Positions 16,235 to 23,376 of a stretch of 64,000 bases of DNA are shown here, in pieces (within the stretch, counting starts at the first letter, position 1; the number at the start of each line of letters is the position of its first letter). Location of the stretch: assembly GCA_017508135.1 (NCBI GenBank), contig JAFVZN010000019.1:1-64000 (forward strand). Reading direction: 5' to 3'. A model generated the notes under the pieces. It saw nothing but the letters and a program-made list of their open reading frames with translations. It searched no databases and was not told the origin of the DNA. The position numbers and the translations under genes are program-made. This DNA is from Lentisphaeria bacterium (GTDB lineage Bacteria; Verrucomicrobiota; Lentisphaeria; Victivallales; Victivallaceae).

Positions 16235-17776
16235 TTAAAGGTTTATATCATTTTCCCGGTAGCTTATTGCTTCGAGTAAATGGTCATCATTGATCTTTTC
16301 ACTTCCGGCGAGGTCGGCGATGCTCCGCGCCACTTTCATCAAACGGGTGTAGGCGCGCGGACTGAGTTTGAGCCGGGTGACGGCATCTTTCAACAGTTTC
16401 TCTCCGGAGGCGGAGGGTACGCAGAACTTCTGCAGCAGTGAACTTTCCAGCTGCGAATTGCTGTAAATACCGTATTGCGCGTACCTCTGCTGCTGCCGTT
16501 CCCGCGCCGCCATGACCCGTTCCCGGATAACGGCACTGGATTCTCCGGACGGTGCGCGCAGCAATTCATCCTGCGACAACTGTCTGACGGTCACCCGCAG
16601 ATCGATGCGGTCGAGCAGCGGGCCGGAAAGTTTTTTGAGATAACGCCGCTTTTCTTCGGCGGTACATCTGCAGCCGAGATCGACTTCTCCTCTGCCGCAC
16701 GGACACGGATTCAGCGCGGCGCAAAGGATGAAGCGGGCAGGGAAGGTACAGCTGCCTGCGGCGCGGGAAACGGTCACGGTTCCGGTTTCGAGCGGCTGGC
16801 GCAGAACTTCCAGCACGTTGCGTTTGAACTCCGGCAGCTCATCGAGAAAGAGTACTCCGTTATGGGCAAGGCTGATCTCCCCGGGGCGCGGGTCTCTGCC
16901 GCCGCCGATAAGTCCGGCATCGGATATGGTGTGATGCGGCGCCCGGAACGGACGCGCATTTATCAGGGGTTGATTTTTGGACAACAGCCCCAGCACGCTG
17001 TGTATTCTGCTGGTTTCCAGCATCTCCGCCATGCTCATCGGGGGAAGAATGGACGGTATCCGCATGGCGAGCATACTTTTTCCGGTTCCGGGCGGGCCGC
17101 TTAAAATCGAATTATGCCCGCCTGCGGCGGCGATCTCCAACGCCCGCCGGGCGGCGAACTGTCCTTTGACATCGGCAAAATCCGGTCCGTTCATCTCCGG
17201 GCGGAATTCGGTTATCTCCGCCCGGCACGGTGTGCCGCGCCCCCGGTTCAGAAGTTCCACAGCTTCCCGCAGGGAATTGACCGGAAATACCGGATATTTT
17301 CCCTGCGCCGCCAACGCCGCTTCCCGTGCGTTGCTCTCCGGAACCAGCAACGCGGATATCCCCCCGTCTGCGGCGAACATCGCCGCCGCCGGCAACGCTC
17401 CGCGCACCGGGCGTGTACTGCCGTCAAGACCGAGTTCGCCCAGCGCGGCGATGCGGCTGAGCCGTTCCGGGGCAACGACTCCCATTGAACCGAGAATACC
17501 CAGCGCGATGCCCAGATCGAAGGAACTTCCCTCTTTTTTCAAATCCGCCGGTGCCAGATTTACCACGGTGAAGCCGCGCGGCATCATATATTGTGAACTT
17601 ATAAACGCGGAATGGATGCGGTCACGGCTTTCGCGTACTGCCGCATCCGGCAGACCGACGATGGATATCGCACTGTCTTTGGTACTGATGGAGGCTACCC
17701 CGGTCGGGTTGACTTCGATCTCGATGCGGAAGGCTTCGATACCGATGACAGTTGCGGAAAACAGTTTTGCCAGCAT
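16235..17776 (-). CDS. YifB/ComM-family Mg-chelatase-like AAA ATPase
   Basis: A 513-residue protein with an N-terminal Lon-S16-like domain (FSATVIGIEAFRIEIEVNPT, GLPDAAVRESRDRI), a central Mg-chelatase AAA domain with Walker A GPPGTGKS, Walker B VLFLDELPEF, CPCGRGE and cysteine-containing RCTAEEKRRYLKKLSGPLLDRIDL, and a C-terminal chelatase domain (SPRAYTRLMKVARSIADL). In ComM of competent bacteria this is a branch-migration helicase in DNA uptake recombination; elsewhere its role is unclear. Length is normal. Confidence 0.93.
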   Translation of the reverse strand: MLAKLFSATVIGIEAFRIEIEVNPTGVASISTKDSAISIVGLPDAAVRESRDRIHSAFISSQYMMPRGFTVVNLAPADLKKEGSSFDLGIALGILGSMGVVAPERLSRIAALGELGLDGSTRPVRGALPAAAMFAADGGISALLVPESNAREAALAAQGKYPVFPVNSLREAVELLNRGRGTPCRAEITEFRPEMNGPDFADVKGQFAARRALEIAAAGGHNSILSGPPGTGKSMLAMRIPSILPPMSMAEMLETSRIHSVLGLLSKNQPLINARPFRAPHHTISDAGLIGGGRDPRPGEISLAHNGVLFLDELPEFKRNVLEVLRQPLETGTVTVSRAAGSCTFPARFILCAALNPCPCGRGEVDLGCRCTAEEKRRYLKKLSGPLLDRIDLRVTVRQLSQDELLRAPSGESSAVIRERVMAARERQQQRYAQYGIYSNSQLESSLLQKFCVPSASGEKLLKDAVTRLKLSPRAYTRLMKVARSIADLAGSEKINDDHLLEAISYRENDINL

Positions 17777-17791
17777 ATAAATTTTTTCTCC

Positions 17792-18838
17792 CTATTGAAA
17801 CATCCGTGCGGAGATGATATTGCTCAAATCGTTCAGTGCCGCCATGCCGCGATAATATCGCCAATCCGATCCTTTATGCGGCAATCCGCACATATCCAGC
17901 GGCATTGCTGCTTCGCGGATATCTTCATCTCCGGGGATGCCGGAAAGTTCCGGTGCGCGGCGGAGCAGATTTTTTTCCAGATTCACCGCGCACACCCGGC
18001 GGTGCGGGATCTGGAACAGTGTCAGAAAGAAACTTGCGGCAAACTCTGCTCCGGCGTTGTCGCTGCTCTCCTCCGGGAACATTGTATAATTTTCCTGATA
18101 TTGGGCGGCGACCAGATTTTTCCCATTCTGGCAGGAGAACTTCGGGTATGCGTTGAACAACTGCCTTTTGCGTTTATCCCACTCTTTGAGCAAACGTGCG
18201 CTTTCCGCTTTCACCATCTCCTGCAAACTGCGCTGCGGATACCGGCAGCCGAACTCTCTCAGCAGCTCTTCGATGCGGGAAAAACTTATATGCCCGCGCA
18301 AGTTGAAGATGAACCTCATCACATCCGTCGGACACCGGAACCATAATTGTTCCCACAGCAGTTTTTTCCGCACTCCCCGGACATCCACGAGAGTAAACTC
18401 CCCATTTTGCGGCACATACAGCACATTGCCCAGATGGGCATCGGTGTGGAAAAATCCGCTGCGTTTCCATATCCGGAGAAAGTTGACAAATTCATCCATG
18501 AACTTCTCCGTCACCGGCTGGGCAAACAGATGATCTTCCACCGTGACCGAATCCGGCACCCCCCGGGTGATGAGATAATTTCCATCTTCACATTTGCCGT
18601 GTGCCAGATGTTCCACCACGGCGATCTTGCGGCGGTGGAGTTTTTGCGCGGCGGAGAACTCTTTGGCAAAGGTGTGGCTCTTCCGCGAATCGCGTTTGAT
18701 GAAATATCCGCTGTTGAAAAACACCTCCCGCACCGGGTTGTGCTTCACCATCACGGCTCCGTCAAGAAGCCGCTGCGGCGGGAAGGGCAGTTCATTCTTC
18801 GCCTCCCTTGAATCAAAAAACCATTTATCCTGCGACAT
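17792..18838 (-). CDS. WaaP/Kdo-kinase-like lipopolysaccharide kinase
   Basis: A 348-residue cytosolic kinase-fold protein. The catalytic loop GFFHTDAHLGNVLYV and the metal-binding FTLVDVRGVRKK correspond to the HxDxxxxN and D-x-R signatures of the WaaP/KdkA group, which phosphorylates lipid A-core sugars. N-terminal VKHNPVREVFFNSGYFIKRD fits the lysine lobe. The last third is not conserved with WaaP. It overlaps rsmD by 14 bases. Other small-molecule or aminoglycoside-type kinases remain possible. Confidence 0.7.
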   Translation of the reverse strand: MSQDKWFFDSREAKNELPFPPQRLLDGAVMVKHNPVREVFFNSGYFIKRDSRKSHTFAKEFSAAQKLHRRKIAVVEHLAHGKCEDGNYLITRGVPDSVTVEDHLFAQPVTEKFMDEFVNFLRIWKRSGFFHTDAHLGNVLYVPQNGEFTLVDVRGVRKKLLWEQLWFRCPTDVMRFIFNLRGHISFSRIEELLREFGCRYPQRSLQEMVKAESARLLKEWDKRKRQLFNAYPKFSCQNGKNLVAAQYQENYTMFPEESSDNAGAEFAASFFLTLFQIPHRRVCAVNLEKNLLRRAPELSGIPGDEDIREAAMPLDMCGLPHKGSDWRYYRGMAALNDLSNIISARMFQ

Positions 18839-19409
18839 ATTCCACCCCGGTTATGAGAAACATGGTTCCGGCATACCGTTTCAGCGAAAATTTTCCGTTC
18901 TGCGGTATGGTTTTGAGAAACTCTCCTGCCGCCCCCGGATGATCGGGGATCTCCCAGATCAGCTTCGCGCCTGCCATGTTTTTGCAAAAGTATTCATCAT
19001 GTATCAGTTTTCCGAATATCTCCGCGCTCTCCTGGTACGGCGGGTCGGCAAAGATGATATCCGGCACGCCGTGCAAACGCGGCAGATAACTCCGGCAGTT
19101 TCCGGCATCGCTCTGGATCACGATCGTCTGCGCCGCAACTCCTGCCGCTCTTACTCTGCGGATATTCTCCTCTATATAACGGATGTGTTCGGCGTTCAAT
19201 TCCACCATTACCGCCGCTGCCGCTCCCCGGTTCAACGCTTCCAGAGCCAACGCTCCGGAACCGGCGCACAAATCGACCACGCGCATCCCGGTCATATCCC
19301 CTAAACTGTCAAAGAGTGCCTTTCGTACTCTGGTCGCGGTCGGTCTTACGGGGATTCCTTCCGGTACGACCAGTTCCACGCCTCTTGCCTTTCCGGCAAC
19401 AATATTCAT
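18825..19409 (-). CDS. rsmD: 16S rRNA (guanine-966 N2) methyltransferase RsmD
   Basis: A 194-residue SAM-dependent methyltransferase modifying G966 of 16S rRNA. It begins MNIVAGKARG, has RPTATRVRKALFDSLG, the SAM-binding DLCAGSGALALEALNRGA, and the catalytic FADPPYQ. Length and layout match the family. First gene of a minus-strand run continuing to the CBM9-like genes. Confidence 0.96.
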   Translation of the reverse strand: MNIVAGKARGVELVVPEGIPVRPTATRVRKALFDSLGDMTGMRVVDLCAGSGALALEALNRGAAAAVMVELNAEHIRYIEENIRRVRAAGVAAQTIVIQSDAGNCRSYLPRLHGVPDIIFADPPYQESAEIFGKLIHDEYFCKNMAGAKLIWEIPDHPGAAGEFLKTIPQNGKFSLKRYAGTMFLITGVEYVAG

Positions 19410-19455
19410 CTTTCTCTTGCTCTTTCTGTATCGTTCATAAATACTGCTTCACCAT

Positions 19456-19484
19456 AAAATAGCATTGTTTTACTGAAAATTCAA
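19456..19484 (-). promoter_or_regulatory. Possible promoter of rsmD
   Basis: Minus strand TTGAAT (19484-19479), 17-bp spacer, TATTTT (19461-19456), 47 bp before the start. Confidence 0.45.
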
Positions 19485-19535
19485 AAATTTTTGCACAAAT
19501 TCATTTAATTTCAACATTTTTCTCTCTTTCCCCTC

Positions 19536-19564
19536 TTGACTTCCCCTCCAAAACGCACTATATT
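19536..19564 (+). promoter_or_regulatory. Promoter upstream of ppdK
   Basis: TTGACT at 19536-19541, 17-bp spacer, TATATT at 19559-19564. If used for ppdK it gives a leader of about 660 nt that includes the 28-bp minisatellite. Confidence 0.65.
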
Positions 19565-20235
19565 ATGTTTTTATTACCGCCGCTTTCGTCTTGCGGCATA
19601 ACACTTTAAACGCTGGAGGTTTTCAACAGGAAACTTTTGAATGAAAAAAGTTTGAATATTTTTTGCGATTTTTGATGTCGGCGGGGGGGCGCGTTTTTTG
19701 ATTTAAGAAAGCAAACGTTCCGGTGCGTTTTCTGAGTAAAAAACAGTCTGGCGCGTTTTCTGAGTAAAAAACAGTCTGGTGCGTTTTCTGAGTAAAAAAC
19801 AGTCTGGTGCGTTTTCTGAGTAAAAAACAGTCTGGCGCGTTTTTTGAGCAAAGAAACAGTCCGGCGCGTTTTCTGACTAAAAAACAGTCCGGTGCGTTTT
19901 TTGAGCAAAAACGAAAACTCCGCAGAACGCTGACATATCTTCAAGAGAGGATTTTATCCCTGACCATATAAAGTTTTCTCTTCAAGGTATGTCAAAAATC
20001 CAAAAAATCCAGATTGTTTTCATTCACTGGAAAAATACTTGATCTTGACTGCTGTTCCGGAGAGACATCTCTGTTCCCTCCGCCTTCGGTATTCTGAGGA
20101 AAAGGTTTGCTGACGGCGGCGGAACTTCTGTTTTTTCCGGAACACCGGTTTATTTTTTGGATTTTTCATTCGGCCTTCCCGGTCGTCTGTTTCTTCTGAA
20201 AATACTCCTTTCCAACAAACAGAAAGGTTTATTTT
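19565..20235 (+). other. Long untranslated leader of ppdK
   Basis: No credible gene between the promoter and the ppdK start. A ribosome-site-like GGAGG at 19616 leads only to a five-codon frame. The interval holds the minisatellite and several GC-rich dyads at 20060-20160. I could not identify a known riboswitch. Confidence 0.5.
19687..19922. repeat. 28-bp minisatellite, about seven copies
   Basis: The unit is GYGCGTTTTCTGAGTAAAAA followed by ACAGTCYG. Four perfect 28-bp units start at 19723, 19751, 19779 and 19807 (only the Y positions vary), followed by a 29-bp unit at 19835, one at 19864, and degenerate units at both ends. There are no unique spacers. GTTTT...AAAAC can form a weak hairpin in each unit. 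Confidence 0.9.
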
Positions 20236-23031
20236 ATGACTGCTGAAAAAAAATTCGTCTACTTCTTCGGAGCCGGTGCCTCCGAAGGCAACGCCCAAAT
20301 GCGTGATCTCCTCGGCGGCAAGGGTGCCAACCTTGCTGATATGGCTTCCCTCGGTCTCCCCGTTCCTCCGGGCTTTACCATCTCCACAGAAGCCTGCGCC
20401 GAATACGGTGTCATCGGTAAAGAAAAACTCTTCGCCAAGATCGCTCCCCAGATCAACGACGCTCTCAAACGTCTGGAAGCTGCCACCGGCAAAACTTTCG
20501 GTCACGGCCCCCATCCGCTGCTCGTCTCCGTCCGCTCCGGTGCCGCAGCCAGTATGCCCGGCATGATGGATACCATCCTCAACCTCGGTCTCAATGACGA
20601 AACCTGTCAGGCGATGATCGCCCTCACCGGCAATGAACGTTTTGTCCTCGACTCCTTCCGCCGCTTCATCCAGATGTTCTCCGACGTTGTTCTTCACGTC
20701 AACTTTGACGAATTTGAACACGCTCTCGAAGCTGCCAAAAAAGCCAAAAATGTCAAACTCGACACCGAACTTGATGCCGATGATCTGCGCAAACTGATTT
20801 CCGTTTACAAAGATATCGTCAAAAACGCCACCGGTTCCGACTTCCCCGCCGACCCCATGGAACAGCTTTATCGCGGAGCCCAGGCGGTCTTTGATTCCTG
20901 GGACAATCCCCGCGCCATCCGTTACCGTCAGCTCAACGACATCCGCGGTCTTCTCGGTACTGCGGTGAACATTCAGGCGATGGTCTTCGGCAACTCCGGC
21001 GACAACTCCGCGACCGGTGTCGCCTTTACCCGCGACCCCTCCACCGGAGACAATGAATTTTTCTACGGCGAATTTCTTATCAACGCGCAGGGCGAAGACG
21101 TGGTCGCCGGTATCCGTACTCCCCAGCAGATCACCATTGCCGGTTCCCGCAAATGGGCGGCTTCCCAGGGCATTTCCGAAGCTGACCGCGCAAGCAAATA
21201 TCCCTCTCTGGAAGAGGCCATGCCTAATTGCTTCAAAGAACTTGATGCCATCCGCATAAAGCTGGAAAACCACTACAAAGATATGCAGGACCTTGAGTTC
21301 ACCATCGAAAACGGCAAGCTCTATATGCTCCAGACCCGTAACGGCAAACGTACTGCCGCCGCCGCCGTCAAGATCGCCATGGATCTGGTCAAAGAGAACC
21401 TTATCGATGAAAAGACCGCCGTTCTCCGCGTGGAACCCCAGCAGCTTGACCAGCTCCTCCATCCGGTCTTTGTCAAAGCCGATGAAGAAAAAGCTGAAAA
21501 GCTCTGTATCGGTCTCCCCGCCAGTCCCGGTGCCGCCACCGGTCAGGTCGTTTTTTCCGCCGAAGATGCCGAAGTCTGGGCGGATGCCGGAAAGAATGTC
21601 ATCCTCTGCCGTATCGAAACCAGCCCCGAAGATATCGGCGGTATGCACGTTGCTCAGGGTATTCTCACCTCCCGCGGCGGTATGACCAGCCACGCCGCTG
21701 TCGTCGCCCGCGGAATGGGACGCTGCTGTGTCGCCGGTTGCGGTGATATTGAGATCGACTATGAAAACCGCACCTTTATCATCAACGGTATCGTGGTCAA
21801 AGAGGGCGATTACATCTCTCTCAACGGTTCCACCGGTTCCGTTTATCTGGGAAAAATCAACACTGTCGCTCCCGAATTGAGCGGCCCCTTCGGTGACATC
21901 ATGGCTCTGGCGGATAAATACCGCAAGCTCGGTGTCCGTACCAATGCCGATACTCCGCACGATACGGAAGTCGCGGTGAAGTTCGGTGCGGAAGGTATCG
22001 GTCTCTGCCGCACGGAACACATGTTCTTTGAAGGCGACCGGGTCAAGGCTTTCCGCCGGATGATCCTTGTCTGCGAAAAGGTCAAGCGCACCAAAGAAGC
22101 TATGGGTGTCCGCAGTGTCGATGAACTTCTGGCAAAGATCACTCCTGCTGATGACGGTTACGATGCCGTTATCCAGTTCAAGAAAGCTCTGGATGTGCTT
22201 CTTCCCCTGCAGCGTGGTGACTTTGAAGCTATGTTCAAGGCTCTTGACGGCCGTCCCTGCATCATCCGCTTCCTCGATCCCCCGCTTCACGAATTCCTGC
22301 CCCACGATGACAAGGGGCAGGCTGAAGTCGCTATGGAACTCGGCACCACCGTCGAAAAGGTCCGCAACGCCGTTGCCGGACTTAACGAAATGAACCCGAT
22401 GCTCGGTCACCGCGGCTGCCGTCTGGGAATCTCTTATCCTGCCGTGACCGCCATGCAGGCCCGCGCCGTTGCGGAAGCGGCTGCCGCTGTGAAGAATTCC
22501 AAACCGGAGATCATGATCCCGCTGGTCGGCAATGTCAAGGAACTCGCCGCTCAGAAAGCGGTCGTTCTGAAAGCCATCGCCGATGTCGAAGCGGAAAAGG
22601 GGGTCAAACTTGATATCAAGATCGGTACTATGATCGAAGTTCCCCGCGCCGCCGTCACTGCGGACAAGATCGCCGGCGAAGCTGAATTCTTCTCATTCGG
22701 TACCAACGACCTCACCCAGATGGGCTGCGGTTTCTCCCGTGACGATGCCGGAAAGTTCCTCGGTGACTACGTCAAATGGGGCATCTACGACTATGATCCG
22801 TTCCAGGTGCTGGATACCGAAGGTGTCGGCGAACTGGTGCGTATCGCCGTGGAAAAAGGACGCCGTACCAATCCGGATATAGTTCTCGGTATCTGCGGTG
22901 AACACGGCGGTGAACCCAAGACCATCGGTTTCTGCCACGAAGTCGGCTTGAACTACGTCTCCTGCAGTCCGTTCCGCGTGCCTATCGCGCGGCTGGCGGC
23001 GGCGCAGGCAGCTTTGCGCGCAGAGAAGTAA
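20236..23031 (+). CDS. ppdK: Pyruvate, phosphate dikinase
   Basis: A 931-residue enzyme interconverting pyruvate + ATP + Pi and PEP + AMP + PPi. The N-terminal ATP-grasp has GGKGANLADM and SVRSGAAASMPGMMDT. The swivelling phosphohistidine domain has GGMTSHAAVVARGMGRCC with the catalytic His near residue 486. The C-terminal PEP barrel has MFFEGDRVKAFRRMI, MIEVPRAAV and CGEHGGEP. Family length is about 870-950. Codon use is strongly biased, consistent with high expression in a fermentative anaerobe with PPi-linked glycolysis. A terminator follows 37 bases after the stop. Confidence 0.98.
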   Translation: MTAEKKFVYFFGAGASEGNAQMRDLLGGKGANLADMASLGLPVPPGFTISTEACAEYGVIGKEKLFAKIAPQINDALKRLEAATGKTFGHGPHPLLVSVRSGAAASMPGMMDTILNLGLNDETCQAMIALTGNERFVLDSFRRFIQMFSDVVLHVNFDEFEHALEAAKKAKNVKLDTELDADDLRKLISVYKDIVKNATGSDFPADPMEQLYRGAQAVFDSWDNPRAIRYRQLNDIRGLLGTAVNIQAMVFGNSGDNSATGVAFTRDPSTGDNEFFYGEFLINAQGEDVVAGIRTPQQITIAGSRKWAASQGISEADRASKYPSLEEAMPNCFKELDAIRIKLENHYKDMQDLEFTIENGKLYMLQTRNGKRTAAAAVKIAMDLVKENLIDEKTAVLRVEPQQLDQLLHPVFVKADEEKAEKLCIGLPASPGAATGQVVFSAEDAEVWADAGKNVILCRIETSPEDIGGMHVAQGILTSRGGMTSHAAVVARGMGRCCVAGCGDIEIDYENRTFIINGIVVKEGDYISLNGSTGSVYLGKINTVAPELSGPFGDIMALADKYRKLGVRTNADTPHDTEVAVKFGAEGIGLCRTEHMFFEGDRVKAFRRMILVCEKVKRTKEAMGVRSVDELLAKITPADDGYDAVIQFKKALDVLLPLQRGDFEAMFKALDGRPCIIRFLDPPLHEFLPHDDKGQAEVAMELGTTVEKVRNAVAGLNEMNPMLGHRGCRLGISYPAVTAMQARAVAEAAAAVKNSKPEIMIPLVGNVKELAAQKAVVLKAIADVEAEKGVKLDIKIGTMIEVPRAAVTADKIAGEAEFFSFGTNDLTQMGCGFSRDDAGKFLGDYVKWGIYDYDPFQVLDTEGVGELVRIAVEKGRRTNPDIVLGICGEHGGEPKTIGFCHEVGLNYVSCSPFRVPIARLAAAQAALRAEK

Positions 23032-23067
23032 GTTCTGCCGGTTACAGCAGAACAAGCTGAATATAAA

Positions 23068-23121
23068 TAAGGGGCTGTTGCTCACCTTTTTGGAGGTTTG
23101 GCAACAGCCTCTTATCTTTTG
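23068..23121 (+). terminator. Terminator of ppdK
   Basis: GGCTGTTGC pairs with GCAACAGCC across a 21-nt loop, followed by TCTTATCTTTTG. Confidence 0.75.
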
Positions 23122-23153
23122 TTATTGTCTCATTTCTTGTGAAATCAAAACTT

Positions 23154-23276
23154 CGGCGGCGCATTGCGGGCAATCTCTTGTCAAGTCATCGGACGTCAAC
23201 TCAGTCGAGTACAGTCGTACACTCCTTCGTTGCCACCTCGACTTGACGTCGACCTTGCCTCACACTGCATCCGCCG
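23154..23276 (+). repeat. Hairpin element copy A
   Basis: CGGCGG/CCGCCG outer arms, GGCAA/TTGCC, GTCAAGTC/GACTTGAC, CAAC/GTTG and the apex CAGTCGAG-TAC-agtc-GTA-CACTCCTTC. An alternative perfect pairing GACGTCAA/TTGACGTC also exists. It lies after the ppdK terminator, on the same strand. Confidence 0.8.
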
Positions 23277-23305
23277 CTTGCAGCAGAGCTTTCTTTTTTG
23301 CCGTA

Positions 23306-23334
23306 TTGACAAAACACGTAACAAATGATATATT
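23306..23334 (+). promoter_or_regulatory. Orphan promoter 3' of element A
   Basis: TTGACA (23306-23311), 17-bp spacer, TATATT (23329-23334): the best-scoring promoter by eye in the window, yet it points into the terminator of a convergent gene. Confidence 0.6.
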
Positions 23335-23346
23335 TTATCCGAGGCG

Positions 23347-23376
23347 ATAAAAGGCGGCTTTCATGCCGCCGCCGGA
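23347..23376 (-). terminator. Terminator of the RTX/PPC gene
   Basis: Minus strand GGCGGC-atgaaa-GCCGCC followed by TTTTATC, directly after the stop at 23377. Confidence 0.8.

Larger units (their letters stand above)
23122..23346. other. Intergenic region occupied by element A and an orphan promoter
   Basis: The sequence TTATTGTCTCATTTCTTGTG, also found 5' of copy B, leads into copy A and then a + strand promoter with no + strand gene after it. No protein gene seen. Confidence 0.6.

Noticed and set aside
19723-19922. CRISPR array
   Set aside because: The 28-bp units are contiguous with no unique spacers, and no cas genes are present.
19606-19944. 112-codon minus-strand frame across the minisatellite
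   Set aside because: It is a repeat-driven frame (CFLLRKRARLFFTQK-type repeats) without promoter or ribosome site.
20020-22410. 796-codon open frame on the minus strand
   Set aside because: It is the shadow of ppdK, produced by strongly biased codons; the translation is low-complexity and matches no family.
23078-23350. 90-codon frame overlapping element A
   Set aside because: The shared peptide FCxCLISCEIKT seen in this and other frames comes from the repeat DNA, not from protein homology.
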